This document shows positions 7,463 to 17,345 of a stretch of 64,000 bases of DNA, piece by piece; the stretch's first letter is position 1, and the number at the start of each line of letters is the position of its first letter. The position numbers were made by a program, and so were the translations under genes. Source of the stretch: Caballeronia grimmiae (lineage in GTDB: Bacteria; Pseudomonadota; Gammaproteobacteria; Burkholderiales; Burkholderiaceae); NCBI RefSeq assembly GCF_000698555.1, contig NZ_JFHE01000028.1, positions 1-64,000 of the forward strand, written 5' to 3'. The notes under the pieces are model-generated. The model was not told where the DNA came from and did no database searches. It worked only from the letters and a program-made list of their open reading frames with translations.

Positions 7463-10400
7463 TCACTTCGCCGCGAGCGGCTTGACGACCATCGGCGCAT
7501 TCGGCAAAGCACCGAAGGTCGACGGAGCGTAGAGCGCTTCGACGCGCGTCGGCGGCAGGCCGAACGTGCCGGCGTTGTTGAGCCGCATCGTGTATTCGAC
7601 CTTCAGCCCGCCCTTCGGCACATAGTCGTAATACGCGCGATAGCCGTCGAAACTGCGCTCGATGAACGTCGCCCACGCCGCGCCGTCCTGCTTCTCGCCG
7701 CGCGTCGCCGCTTCGGAATCGCGGCCGAGGCCGGAGCCGAGGATGGTCGCGCCGGCGGGAATCGGATCGTTGACGACGACCCAGGTCATGTCGCTTTGCG
7801 CGTCGATCTCGAGCCGCACGCGCACGATGTCGCCACGCGAGAGCACGCCTTTGACCGCAGGCTCCACGGGCGTCACCGTCTTCGTGATGCGATAGCCGGC
7901 CGCGAGCGGCCCCTTCAGCGCAACTGCCGCAAGGCTTTCGATGGTCGCCCACGGCTTGCCCTCGCCGTTTTGCGTCAGGGTGAGCGAGCCGGTCGACCAC
8001 GGCAGCATCGTGCTGCGCGTGTTGGCGGTCTTCGTGATCGGCGTGGCCGATGCCGTCGACGCCATCGCCGCCGGCGCGGCTGCATCCCAGTTCACGTCAC
8101 GCACCGACGAGCCGAGCGCGACCGCCGTGCTGCCCGTCACCGGCGTGCTTTCGAACAGGCGCGAGAAGCGGCCGACCGCGAGCGATCCCCACAGGTTGGC
8201 CGTGGTCGTCTGCCATGCGCCGTGCTGCTGCATCGCGAGCAGGCCCGCGACGAGACGCGGCATCTCGTCCTTCCAGCCGGGCGCATCGGCGAAGAGCAGG
8301 GCAGTGCGTGCGGCGTTCGTCTCGACGCTTGTCATGAGCCACCAGAGGTCGTCGTCGTGCTCGGTGGAGAAGCTGAGACGCGTGCCTTGATACGTGAGCC
8401 GCGCACGAATGATCTGCTCGGCCTGCGCGCGCTTCTCTTCGCGATTCGGGATGCCGTCGACGCGAGACAGAATCGCGTAATAGTCGAGCACCGCCGATGT
8501 CGGCCACTGATTCGGCGCGACCGTGATCGAGCCGAGCATGCGCGGCTGCGCAAGACCGTAGCGCGAGAGCGCTTCGATGGCCGCGAGCTTCTCGAAGTCA
8601 AGATCGTTGCGCGGCGCCCAGTACTTGCGTTCGACCTTGCCTTCGACGAAGTTTGCGAGCCCCGCCGTCAGCCGGTCGCGCAGATCGGCGGGCAGCACGA
8701 AGCGGCGGTCCGCCTTCGCGGCTTCGTCCGTCACGGCGAGCAGATACGCACTCAGCGCCGGGCTGCCGCTCGCGCGCTGATCGTCGAACGGCGGGAAGTA
8801 ATTCGCAAGGCCGTCACCGTCGAGATAAGCCGGCATGCGCGTGAGCACGCCTTGCCATTGCGCGGCGTCCATCAAGCCGAGTGCGCGCGAGGTCTGCTGT
8901 TCGAGGCAGTTATACGGATAACGCTCGAACCAGCGGCGCACGCCCGGCAAGCCGTCCGCGAGCTTCGGTTGCAGCGATACCGCGACGCCGCCACGCACCG
9001 CGCCATCGGCCGCTTGCGTTGCATCGGCGGGCGGGGCGACGGGCAGCGCGAGCGTGCCATCGACCTGTGCGATGGTCGCCTGCTGCACCGTCACCGGAAT
9101 CGCTGCCACGACGCGCTGCGTGAGTTTCACGGCGTCGGCGGCCTTGCCGGTGCCTTGCTCGCTGGCGCTCACGTCCCAGACGAGGCTGGCGGAAGCGTTC
9201 GCACCGAGCACATCCGGCGTGGTCACATCCCAGGCCACTTCCTGCGACGATCCCGCCGCCAGTTCGACAGTCCGCGCATCGAACATGAGCGGACTCGCGT
9301 GCGGCGCAAGTACGACGCGCATCGTGCGGGATGTCGCGTTGCGCAGCGTGAACTGCGCGCGGAACGCGTCGCCGACGCGCACGAGCGGCGGCAATCCGGA
9401 GATGAGCTGCAAGTCCTGCGACGTCTGGATCGATGCGCTGCCCGTGCCGAAACGGCCCGCGCCGACAGCCGCGATCGCGACGATCCTGAAGCGCGTGAGC
9501 GCGTCGTTCAGCGGGACATCGACGGATGCTTCGCCGTTGGCATCGAGCGTGACGCGCGGATTCCACAGGAGCAGGGTATCGAAGAGTTCGCGGGTCGCGC
9601 CGTGTCCGCCGCCGCCGCCCGCGGGCACCGCCTTGCGCCCGAAGTGACGCCGCCCGACGATTTCCATCTGCGCGGTCGCCGTTTCCACGCCGTATGCGCG
9701 CTGTTGCAGCATCGCGTCCAGCACGTCCCAGCTTTGGTTGGGCATGAGTTCGAGCAAGGCTTCGTCGACGGCGGCGACAGCGATCTGCGTGCCGGCCGGC
9801 GCGGGCTTGCCATCGGGCAGGGCGGCCTTCACCTTCACATGCGCCGTCGTGCGCACCGAATACGATTTCGCGTCCGGACTCACGCTGACCGCGAGCTTGT
9901 GCGACGCCGTGCCGACCTTGATCGACGCAAGCCCGTAACGGAACGCGGGCTTCGACAGATCGACGAGCGGCGTCGGCGCCTGATACTGGCGCCCTTCGTA
10001 CCAGAACGCACGCGCCCATTCGACCGGTGCTTTCCAGCCCCACGTGAAGAACGAGTACCACGGCACCTCGCGCACGCGTCCGCGCAGCGCGAGCACCGAG
10101 ACATACACGTTCGGCCCCCACGCGTCCTGCACCTTCAGTTCGATGGTCGGATCCTTGCCGTTCAGTTCGACGACGCGCGTCTCGACGATACCCTCGCGCT
10201 CGACGGCGACGAGCGCCGTGGCCGCGCGAAACGGCATGCGGACTTGGAAGCGCGCGGTTTCACCCGGCTCGTAGCTGGTTTTTTCCGGCAACACGTCGAT
10301 GCGGTCCGTGTTCTCGCCGCCGAACCACAGTTCGTCCTCCCGCGTGACCCAGACCGACGTGCTTGCGTTCGCTTCGTGGCCGTCGCCGTCTTTCGCCACC

Positions 10401-13400
10401 GCGATCAGATCGACGTTGCCCGCCTGTTTCAGCTTGGCGTCGCAGGAGAGCCGGCCGTGATCGTCGCTCTTGCCGCTGCAGAGCGTGCCGAGGTCGCTGG
10501 TCTCGCTGTGGTTGTCGTAGGCATAGAAGCCGCCGACCATGCGCTTGCGCGAGCTGGACATCACGCGCGCAATGCCCCTGATTTCGATTGACACCCCCGC
10601 ACGCGGCTTGCCTTGCAGGTCGAGCGCGAGCGCCTGAACCGGCACGGTATCGCCGACCGACACCCAATGCCCGGCCTTCACGCCGACAGCGACCGCGGCG
10701 GGCCAGAGCGTCGCCGCGCCGCTGATCGTCTGAATCTCGCCGTTCGGGTCGGCAAAGGTGGCTTCGAGCGCGAGACGCTTCGGCGCATCGACGGCGGGCA
10801 GCGGCATCACGGTCAGCTTGCCCGCGCCATCGCGATCGAGCGTCACGCGCACCTTGTCGGCGACGAGTTTCGTCGTCGAATCGCCTTGCTGCTCTTCGCC
10901 GCCATCGCCTTCCTGATCCTCGGCGGGCGCGCTTGCGCCATCGTTCGCCGGCTTGCGATACGGCGAGAAGCTGAATCCTTCGAATTGCGAAGCGAAGGAC
11001 GGGTACGAGTCGCGCACGAGCGCCGACACCTGCACCGGCAGATTCGACGCCGGGCCGCCCTGCACATATTCGAGTCGCACGGAAACCGGCGCTTCCTTCG
11101 CGGCGACGAGTCCCGGCGATTTGCTGTCGCCGGCCGAAATGGAACCCTTGAAAACCGGCAGGCGGAATTCCTCGACGCGGAAGCTGCCCGTCGCGTACGA
11201 CTCGCTGACCGGGCCGCCGTTGTCCTCGTTGTCCGTGCTGCTTGCGCCGGACTTGCCGTCGTCGAGCGATACGCTGTACTCGCCGAGCTTCGCCGCTGCG
11301 GGCACGTTGAACGTGGAATCCGCGCTATGGTCCGCGGCCCACGCGAGCGGCAGATGCCACGTCTGCCCGCTGCCGATATGGCGGATGGTCACGCGCGTCG
11401 GATACTTCTTCGCGAACGCGAAGCCGCCGAGCGTCTCGACGCGCAGCAGATGCTTCATCGACACCGTTTCGCCCGCGCGCAGCAGCGTGCGATCGAAGAT
11501 GGTGTGGGCGCGTGCGGTGCGCGCGACGCTCATGTCCGTCGGCACGTTGAAGCGCCATGATTCGATGCCGCGATTCCAGTCCGATTGCACGAAGGCCATG
11601 TCGGGGCCGGTGACCGGATCGTTCACACGCGCCGATACGAAGAAGCCGTCGTAGGCCAGGCTCCGTTCGCCGCACTCGCGCGCCGCCGCAAGCGGCTTGT
11701 CGATCTTCGCGATGCCTTGCGCATCGGTGGTGGCGGTCGCGACCTGATCGCCGTTGCAGTCCGTCACGCGCACTTGCGCGTTCGGCACGGGCTTGCCCTT
11801 GTCGAGCGTCGTCACCCAGACGACGCTGTTTTCGCGCCCTTGCTTGAAATGCACGCCGAGGTTCGTGACGAGCACCGACGTGCGGACGAACATCGACTGT
11901 TGCTTGCCCATCAGCGATGCGCCGAGCGCCGGCGACGCCAGTTCGACGACATAAAACCCGGGCTTCGTGAACGGAATGCCGACGACTTCGAACGGCCGCA
12001 GCGCCTTCGGATCGGCGGCGGGCAGCGTCAGCGTTTCGACGCCCGCGCGCTTGGTCAGGAGCGACAGCGAGCGAATGTCGATGGCCGGATCGCTGCTCAC
12101 GGCGCCGTCCTGAATGCGCACGATGACCGGCGCGATGCCGTTATGCAACGCTTCGGGCATGCGCGCCTGGACGCTGGAGCGCGACATCGTCATGCCGTTG
12201 AACACGTCGACGGTTCGCATCCATTGGCGGATGTCCGTGTCCGCATCGAGCTTCAGCTTCGTGATCCTGGAAGCGCCGGCATTGAGGCTTTGCACGTGCA
12301 GGTCCGCTTCGACGTGACGCAGCGTGACTGGCAGCATGGCGGGCATGTCCGGTTCGGCGAATCGCTCGATGATCCCGAACGATCCCGACGAGAATTTCGC
12401 GAGCGGCGGCATCCCGGCGGTGGCCGTCTTGAGCGGGAACAAGTCCGCGTTGGCGAGCGCGCGGCCGCTTACGTCCTTCAGATTCGACGGTGCTTCGATG
12501 GTCAGCGCAGCGCGCTCCGGCAGTGGCGCGGCGAACTCGACGGCGCTTACTTCGGCATCCTTGTCGTCCGGATTGAAGCGCGGGGCGACGCTGCCGTTCG
12601 GCCCGCGCAACACGAACTTCGCTGCGTCCGCGCGGCTGACCGGCGCGGTGAACGAAAGGCGGACCGGACTCAGCGGCGTGCACGGCGCGTTCGCGTTCTC
12701 GCGTTCGCACGTGAAGCCCGCCTTGAACGGTTCGCGCACGGTGTAGTCGAAGCGCTTCTCGACGTCGTTCGGGATGCCGCTCGGCCCCGTCACGCCTTGT
12801 CCGAAGACGAGCTGCATCTTCGACGCGGACGGCAGCCGCTGCTGGCAAGCGAGCGTGAGCACGCGATCGCTTTCTTTCTGGTAGCGGAAATGTTCGAGGA
12901 GAGCCGTGCGGGTCGCGTCATCGGTCATGCGCACGGGGATGCGGTTGCCGAGCGCGCTCGATTCGCACCAGACATGATCGAGCACGGAGGCTTGCGTGGC
13001 CGGACCGTTCAGGCGCAGCACGAAGACCTGGTCTTCTTCGATGTCGCCGCCACTCGGCTCGATGCGCGTCACGAACGGACCGCCGGTCTGGAACGTGAAG
13101 TGACTCGGACCCGCAAGCGCGTTGCCTGCGGCGGACTTGATGCCCGCGTTGAGATCCACGGCGCAGCGCACGCCGGGCGGCAGGTCGCTGTTGAAGTCGA
13201 AGGCCCAGGTCTTCTGGTCGATCCAGCGCGCACTGCCCGCCGTGGCAACCGCCGGCGCGCCGTCACATGCGAGCTTCGCCGGGGCGGCGGCAGCGGGGCT
13301 GCCGAACGCGGTCATTGCTTCGTCGAACTTGACGACGACCTGCCTCACCTGGGCGACCTTGCCTTGCGGCGACACGCTGACGGCGCGCGCTGCATCGGCC

Positions 13401-13486
13401 CGATGATTCGCCACGCTCAACGCGAGCGCGGCGAGTACGGTGGTTGCGGCCAGGATCCATTTTTGTTTGCTGATAACGCGGCTCAT
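7463..13486 (-). CDS. Bacterial alpha-2-macroglobulin (YfaS/YfhM type)
   Basis: This is a 2007-residue periplasmic protease-trap protein. A signal peptide is visible (MSRVISKQKWILAATTVLAALALSVANHRADA), but there is no lipobox cysteine, so it is predicted to be soluble in the periplasm. Many beta-sandwich MG domains follow. The bait region is expected in the middle, and a typical macroglobulin stretch (VDVPLNDALTRFRIVAIAA) precedes the thioester domain. The internal thioester motif C1527-L-E-Q1530 is intact (YPYNCLEQQTSR), so covalent capture of a protease is possible. It is transcribed with pbpC, 4 bases apart. Its length exceeds the E. coli YfhM protein (about 1650) mainly through extra N-terminal domains. 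Confidence 0.95.
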   Translation of the reverse strand: MSRVISKQKWILAATTVLAALALSVANHRADAARAVSVSPQGKVAQVRQVVVKFDEAMTAFGSPAAAAPAKLACDGAPAVATAGSARWIDQKTWAFDFNSDLPPGVRCAVDLNAGIKSAAGNALAGPSHFTFQTGGPFVTRIEPSGGDIEEDQVFVLRLNGPATQASVLDHVWCESSALGNRIPVRMTDDATRTALLEHFRYQKESDRVLTLACQQRLPSASKMQLVFGQGVTGPSGIPNDVEKRFDYTVREPFKAGFTCERENANAPCTPLSPVRLSFTAPVSRADAAKFVLRGPNGSVAPRFNPDDKDAEVSAVEFAAPLPERAALTIEAPSNLKDVSGRALANADLFPLKTATAGMPPLAKFSSGSFGIIERFAEPDMPAMLPVTLRHVEADLHVQSLNAGASRITKLKLDADTDIRQWMRTVDVFNGMTMSRSSVQARMPEALHNGIAPVIVRIQDGAVSSDPAIDIRSLSLLTKRAGVETLTLPAADPKALRPFEVVGIPFTKPGFYVVELASPALGASLMGKQQSMFVRTSVLVTNLGVHFKQGRENSVVWVTTLDKGKPVPNAQVRVTDCNGDQVATATTDAQGIAKIDKPLAAARECGERSLAYDGFFVSARVNDPVTGPDMAFVQSDWNRGIESWRFNVPTDMSVARTARAHTIFDRTLLRAGETVSMKHLLRVETLGGFAFAKKYPTRVTIRHIGSGQTWHLPLAWAADHSADSTFNVPAAAKLGEYSVSLDDGKSGASSTDNEDNGGPVSESYATGSFRVEEFRLPVFKGSISAGDSKSPGLVAAKEAPVSVRLEYVQGGPASNLPVQVSALVRDSYPSFASQFEGFSFSPYRKPANDGASAPAEDQEGDGGEEQQGDSTTKLVADKVRVTLDRDGAGKLTVMPLPAVDAPKRLALEATFADPNGEIQTISGAATLWPAAVAVGVKAGHWVSVGDTVPVQALALDLQGKPRAGVSIEIRGIARVMSSSRKRMVGGFYAYDNHSETSDLGTLCSGKSDDHGRLSCDAKLKQAGNVDLIAVAKDGDGHEANASTSVWVTREDELWFGGENTDRIDVLPEKTSYEPGETARFQVRMPFRAATALVAVEREGIVETRVVELNGKDPTIELKVQDAWGPNVYVSVLALRGRVREVPWYSFFTWGWKAPVEWARAFWYEGRQYQAPTPLVDLSKPAFRYGLASIKVGTASHKLAVSVSPDAKSYSVRTTAHVKVKAALPDGKPAPAGTQIAVAAVDEALLELMPNQSWDVLDAMLQQRAYGVETATAQMEIVGRRHFGRKAVPAGGGGGHGATRELFDTLLLWNPRVTLDANGEASVDVPLNDALTRFRIVAIAAVGAGRFGTGSASIQTSQDLQLISGLPPLVRVGDAFRAQFTLRNATSRTMRVVLAPHASPLMFDARTVELAAGSSQEVAWDVTTPDVLGANASASLVWDVSASEQGTGKAADAVKLTQRVVAAIPVTVQQATIAQVDGTLALPVAPPADATQAADGAVRGGVAVSLQPKLADGLPGVRRWFERYPYNCLEQQTSRALGLMDAAQWQGVLTRMPAYLDGDGLANYFPPFDDQRASGSPALSAYLLAVTDEAAKADRRFVLPADLRDRLTAGLANFVEGKVERKYWAPRNDLDFEKLAAIEALSRYGLAQPRMLGSITVAPNQWPTSAVLDYYAILSRVDGIPNREEKRAQAEQIIRARLTYQGTRLSFSTEHDDDLWWLMTSVETNAARTALLFADAPGWKDEMPRLVAGLLAMQQHGAWQTTTANLWGSLAVGRFSRLFESTPVTGSTAVALGSSVRDVNWDAAAPAAMASTASATPITKTANTRSTMLPWSTGSLTLTQNGEGKPWATIESLAAVALKGPLAAGYRITKTVTPVEPAVKGVLSRGDIVRVRLEIDAQSDMTWVVVNDPIPAGATILGSGLGRDSEAATRGEKQDGAAWATFIERSFDGYRAYYDYVPKGGLKVEYTMRLNNAGTFGLPPTRVEALYAPSTFGALPNAPMVVKPLAAK

Positions 13487-13584
13487 CCACTCGCTCCGAG
13501 GGTTCCTCGACGCGCGATTCTACTGGACGCCTACGTACTTCTTGCTGCCCGTGCGAAAGCGTTGACGTTTTGCGACGAATCGGC

Positions 13585-14985
13585 TCAGCGCAGGTCGACG
13601 GTGCTGATATGCCGGGTGCTCACGCGCCGCCAGTAGAGAAAGAGGCCGACGCCCGCCACGCCGAGACTGAGCGAATTGGCGATCCAGAAACCGCGTGCGC
13701 CTTGCAGCGAAGCCGGCACCGCGCCGCCGACATCGAAGCCCAGCAGATAGCCGCCGCCGAGTCCGATGCCCCACAGCGCGATCGCATAGATGACGGTCGG
13801 CACGATCGTCACCTTGTACGCGCGCAGGATGAACGCCGTGGTGATCTGGAGCGCGTCGCAGAGGTGATAGAAGAAGATGATGAGCACGAGCGGCATGGCT
13901 GCGGCGATGACGTTCGGATCGGGCGTATAGGCGCCGATCACGTGCGGCCGCGCGGCAAGCAGCGCGACGCCATACCCGAGCGCCAGGACGCAGGCCATGC
14001 CGATGCCGTGACGCGAGATCGACGCGGCATCGTCGAAGCGTTGCGCGCCGAGCGCCTGCGAGACCAGCGTGGACGATGCGATGCCGATCGACAGCGGCGT
14101 CATGTACAGCACGGCGCCGAGATTGCCCGCGATCTGATGACCGGCGAGCGTCGTCGTGCCGAAGCGCGAGATGAAGAGCGCCATGAACGTGTATGACGTC
14201 ACTTCGATCAGGTACGAGAGGCCCATCGGAATGCCGAGCCGCAGAAGCGCGACCTGTCGCTTGAACACGGGCCACGTGAAGCGCGAAAAGATGCCGAATG
14301 GACGGAAGAACTCGAACTTCAGCAGCACCGTCATGCCGACGATCGCCAGCACCCAGTTGATGAGCGTGCTCGCGAGCGCGCAGCCCGGCCCGCCGAGCGC
14401 GGGCACGCCGAAGCCGCCGAAGATGAACCAGGTGTTGAGCGGAAACTTGAGCACGAGTCCGCCGACCTGCAGAAACATCACGAGCCGCGGCTTGCCGACC
14501 GCGTTCGTCAGCGAGCTGTAGACGCGAAACGCGAGGCTCGCGGGCAAGCCGAACGACAGGATGCGCAGATAGTCGACCGTGCGGTCATGCAGCGCGGGCG
14601 GGGCTTTGGCGAGACTCAGCAGCGGCTCGGGAAAATAGAGCAGGACGAAACCGGCGACGGCGAGGACCGCCGCGAGCCACAGCGCCTGACGCGTCTCCTC
14701 GCCGATCTCGCTTTCGCGGCCCGCGCCGAAGAGCTGCCCGGCGATCGGCTGCAGCGCGACCAGAATGCCCGTCAGCCCGATGTAGACGGAGATATAGATC
14801 GACGAACCGAGGCCGAGCGCGGCGAGATCGGTGGCGGAGAAGCGGCCGACCATCGCGGTATCGATCACGCCGAACGCGATCACCGCGAGCTGGCCGATCA
14901 GCACGGGCCATGCAAGCGATGCGATCTTTCGCACATCGCTCCACATGCCGGTCGTGCCGGTACGAACGGGTGATATCGAGGTCAT
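13585..14985 (-). CDS. MATE-family efflux transporter (NorM type)
   Basis: The 466-residue inner-membrane protein has about 12 hydrophobic segments arranged as two six-helix halves. The family signatures are visible: SLAWPVLIGQLAVIAFGVIDTAMVGRFS at the first helix, GILVALQPIAGQLFGAG, and in the second half LRLGIPMGLSYLIEVTSYTFMALFI and LAGHQIAGNL. MATE proteins export cationic drugs by Na+ or H+ antiport. The start lies 6 bases after the stop of the upstream glycosyltransferase gene, so the two are probably one transcript. Whether it exports drugs or a sugar-linked product is unknown. Confidence 0.93.
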   Translation of the reverse strand: MTSISPVRTGTTGMWSDVRKIASLAWPVLIGQLAVIAFGVIDTAMVGRFSATDLAALGLGSSIYISVYIGLTGILVALQPIAGQLFGAGRESEIGEETRQALWLAAVLAVAGFVLLYFPEPLLSLAKAPPALHDRTVDYLRILSFGLPASLAFRVYSSLTNAVGKPRLVMFLQVGGLVLKFPLNTWFIFGGFGVPALGGPGCALASTLINWVLAIVGMTVLLKFEFFRPFGIFSRFTWPVFKRQVALLRLGIPMGLSYLIEVTSYTFMALFISRFGTTTLAGHQIAGNLGAVLYMTPLSIGIASSTLVSQALGAQRFDDAASISRHGIGMACVLALGYGVALLAARPHVIGAYTPDPNVIAAAMPLVLIIFFYHLCDALQITTAFILRAYKVTIVPTVIYAIALWGIGLGGGYLLGFDVGGAVPASLQGARGFWIANSLSLGVAGVGLFLYWRRVSTRHISTVDLR

Positions 14986-14991
14986 GTCCTT

Positions 14992-16755
14992 TTATTGCGG
15001 CCGGCGCAGGCTGCGCTTGCGCACGGGTTTTGCCGGCGGCGGCACCGGACGCTGGATGCGCACATACAGGCGGAACCGCTCGTCGCGATCGGCGACGCGC
15101 CGGCCTTCCCAGACGAGCTTCCATTCGAACGTCGACATCGACGACGGGTCGCCGAAGTCCGCGCGATCCTGACGCAGGATCACGTCGCAGTCTTCGTCGA
15201 ATGCAAACTGCATGCCGCCGAAATAGGCGAACGTGGCGATCTGCGCGTCGCCCAGGCGCGCCGGGGAGATGCAGGTGTAATCAGGCGGAAGATGCGATGC
15301 GATCTGCTCCGCGACGTCGCGATAGGTGCGGCTATAGTTGACCACCGGAAGCCACAAGGTCATGAGCAGCACCCACATCAGCGTGGTGCCGGCGCTCGAC
15401 AATACGACGCTGCGCCACAGCACCTTCGGATGCCGCGTGAGACGCCAGCGCGCGAGCATGAACCAGCAGACCGTCACGGCGACCGCGCAGACGAACGAGA
15501 TCAGCTTGAACTCGGGATGAAAGCCCGGCGCCAGACGAGCGAGATTGCGGGCCATCGGCGCGGGAAAGCCGAACATGCCGGCCGTCCATACGAGCCAGAC
15601 CAGCGTGCCGATGATCGTGAAGCTCAGCATCGCGAACCAGTCGATCGCGTTGATCGCGCCGCGCTTGAGCGTGGGCAGCGCGAACGTCGCGAGCACCGAG
15701 AGCGGCGGCAGCAGCAGCATGAAGAGCCGGTTGGTTTCGTGCGCCTGCAGCACGACCAGCACGAGCAGCGGCCCGATGATCGACAAGGGCACCGCGACGT
15801 GAGGCGAGCGGCGCATGCCGCCCCAGCTCACGAACGCCCAGATCGCGAGCGGCCACGCGGGCCACGTGAAGAGCGGGAGGTTCTTGATCGCGTAGCCCAG
15901 TTCGAGCGACGGCGGCGCGGTGAAAGTATGGAAGCTGTTGCGCCACCATTGACGCAGCCACCATTCGCCGTCGTCGGGGAAGAAGTGGAGCGTCGGCAGC
16001 ACCCAGGCGGCGATCAGCACGACCGCAACCGGCAAGCCGTAAATCAGCAGCGGCGCGGCGCGCACCTGACGCACGATGACGGTCATCGCGAGCGTGCAGA
16101 GCAGCAGCGCGAACACGAGCACCGGCGAGCTCGACAACCCGACGACGCCGATCGCCGCGCCCCACACGAGCGCGCCGTGGATCGGCTTGTCGAGGCTGCG
16201 GACGAGGCCGTAGATGAGCATCGCGGTGCCGGCGAACTGCGCGAGTTGCGGCGTGGTTTCGTGGCCGCGTTCCGCAAGACCGAAGCACGCGAGCAGGATG
16301 AGCAGCGCGCCATCGGCGAGCGTGCGGCCGTAGTCGCGCGGTTCCGGCTCGCCGCCGAAAGCGTATTTGAAGGGCTGGGCTTCGTCACGCCGGCCAAGCA
16401 GATAGGCCGAGTACCACACGAACGCGCACGCGAGACAGAACAGCAGCCCGGTAATGACGCGCGATGCGTTGCTCGCATCGACCCACGGACTCAGCACGCG
16501 AATGAACGTCGCGCCGAGCCAGTACATCAGCGGACCGTCGCCGGTGGCGGCTTTGCCGATCAGGTTCGGCAGGAGCCAGTCGCGGGCGTCGCCGTTGGCC
16601 ATCGTCCACATGACGCCGAAGCCGGCCGCGTCTTCGTTCTTCCAGGGATCGCGGCCAAAGAGGCCGAACGACGCATAGGTGATGCAGATGGCGAGCAGCA
16701 GCCAGCGCGGCAGGGCGCTGGTGGCGGAGGCGGTCAGACGAACGACAGATCGCAT
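14992..16755 (-). CDS. ArnT-like GT-C family glycosyltransferase, integral membrane
   Basis: The 587-residue membrane protein is of the ArnT/PMT_2 type, which uses polyprenyl-phosphate sugars to modify lipid A or other periplasmic acceptors. It starts MRSVVRLTAS. The first periplasmic loop carries the GT-C motif GRDPWKNEDAAGFGVMWTMANGD, with the catalytic-type Asp/Glu after helix 1. The next loop has LLPNLIGKAATGDGPLMYWLGA. About 10-12 transmembrane helices follow, then a soluble C-terminal domain (about 480-587) ending in a basic tail. The exact sugar and acceptor cannot be told from sequence. It is the first gene of the pair with the MATE transporter. Confidence 0.88.
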   Translation of the reverse strand: MRSVVRLTASATSALPRWLLLAICITYASFGLFGRDPWKNEDAAGFGVMWTMANGDARDWLLPNLIGKAATGDGPLMYWLGATFIRVLSPWVDASNASRVITGLLFCLACAFVWYSAYLLGRRDEAQPFKYAFGGEPEPRDYGRTLADGALLILLACFGLAERGHETTPQLAQFAGTAMLIYGLVRSLDKPIHGALVWGAAIGVVGLSSSPVLVFALLLCTLAMTVIVRQVRAAPLLIYGLPVAVVLIAAWVLPTLHFFPDDGEWWLRQWWRNSFHTFTAPPSLELGYAIKNLPLFTWPAWPLAIWAFVSWGGMRRSPHVAVPLSIIGPLLVLVVLQAHETNRLFMLLLPPLSVLATFALPTLKRGAINAIDWFAMLSFTIIGTLVWLVWTAGMFGFPAPMARNLARLAPGFHPEFKLISFVCAVAVTVCWFMLARWRLTRHPKVLWRSVVLSSAGTTLMWVLLMTLWLPVVNYSRTYRDVAEQIASHLPPDYTCISPARLGDAQIATFAYFGGMQFAFDEDCDVILRQDRADFGDPSSMSTFEWKLVWEGRRVADRDERFRLYVRIQRPVPPPAKPVRKRSLRRPQ

Positions 16756-16914
16756 GCGAGAAGCTTGGTGAAAAGACGGGCCTGAGAGATGCGCCGAAAC
16801 GCAGCGTGGCTGGAGCATCCGGCATTGTAGTCGTGTCGCGGGTTGCAGCGTTCAATGCGGGATCAGGCTCCACGCTTGCGATGCAGCGGCACGACGCACA
16901 AACCGCGCGCCGAC

Positions 16915-16943
16915 AAAAAAGGGCAGCCGAAGCTGCCCTTTTT
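16915..16943. terminator. Terminator downstream of rpmE2
   Basis: A 7-bp GGGCAGC / GCTGCCC stem with a CGAA tetraloop is flanked by a run of A on one side and TTTTT on the other, so it can act in both directions. It lies 20 bases after the minus-strand rpmE2 stop. Confidence 0.9.
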
Positions 16944-16963
16944 GCTGAAACCTGAAGCCCGAC

Positions 16964-17218
16964 TTACTTCTTGGCGGAGAAGCGTGCGAACTTGTTGTTG
17001 AACTTCTCGACGCGGCCGGCCGTGTCCATGATCTTCTGCTGGCCGGTGTAGAACGGGTGCGATTCCGACGACACTTCGATCTTCGCGAGCGGGTACGTCT
17101 TGCCGTTGAATTCGGCGGTCTCGCGCGTCTGGATGGTCGAGCGGGTCACGAAACGGAAGTCGTTCGACATGTCGACGAACAGAACTTCGCGGTAATCCGG
17201 GTGAATGCCTTGTTTCAT
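16964..17218 (-). CDS. rpmE2: 50S ribosomal protein L31, type B
   Basis: An 84-residue ribosomal protein. The start [23 protein letters not shown] is the canonical type B beginning, and an upstream in-frame extension was rejected because of this conserved start. The typical [28 protein letters not shown] follows. The zinc-binding cysteines of type A L31 are absent, which marks the zinc-independent form. It is a single gene with a strong terminator. Confidence 0.97.
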   Translation of the reverse strand: MKQGIHPDYREVLFVDMSNDFRFVTRSTIQTRETAEFNGKTYPLAKIEVSSESHPFYTGQQKIMDTAGRVEKFNNKFARFSAKK

Positions 17219-17345
17219 GGTCTTTCCTGGTATCTGGCGGTAGCCAACCCGCCGCACCGTTTCACGGGGCTTTTCGCGAGTCACTTGCCTAGGGTCGAAA
17301 AACGGCGATTATGCCAGAAAATCAGCCGCTCGACACTTTTTGCGG

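Noticed and set aside
7433-10591. 1052-codon open frame on the plus strand
   Set aside because: It is antisense to the macroglobulin gene. Its protein is Arg/His/Ala-rich without family motifs, a typical shadow frame in GC-rich coding DNA.
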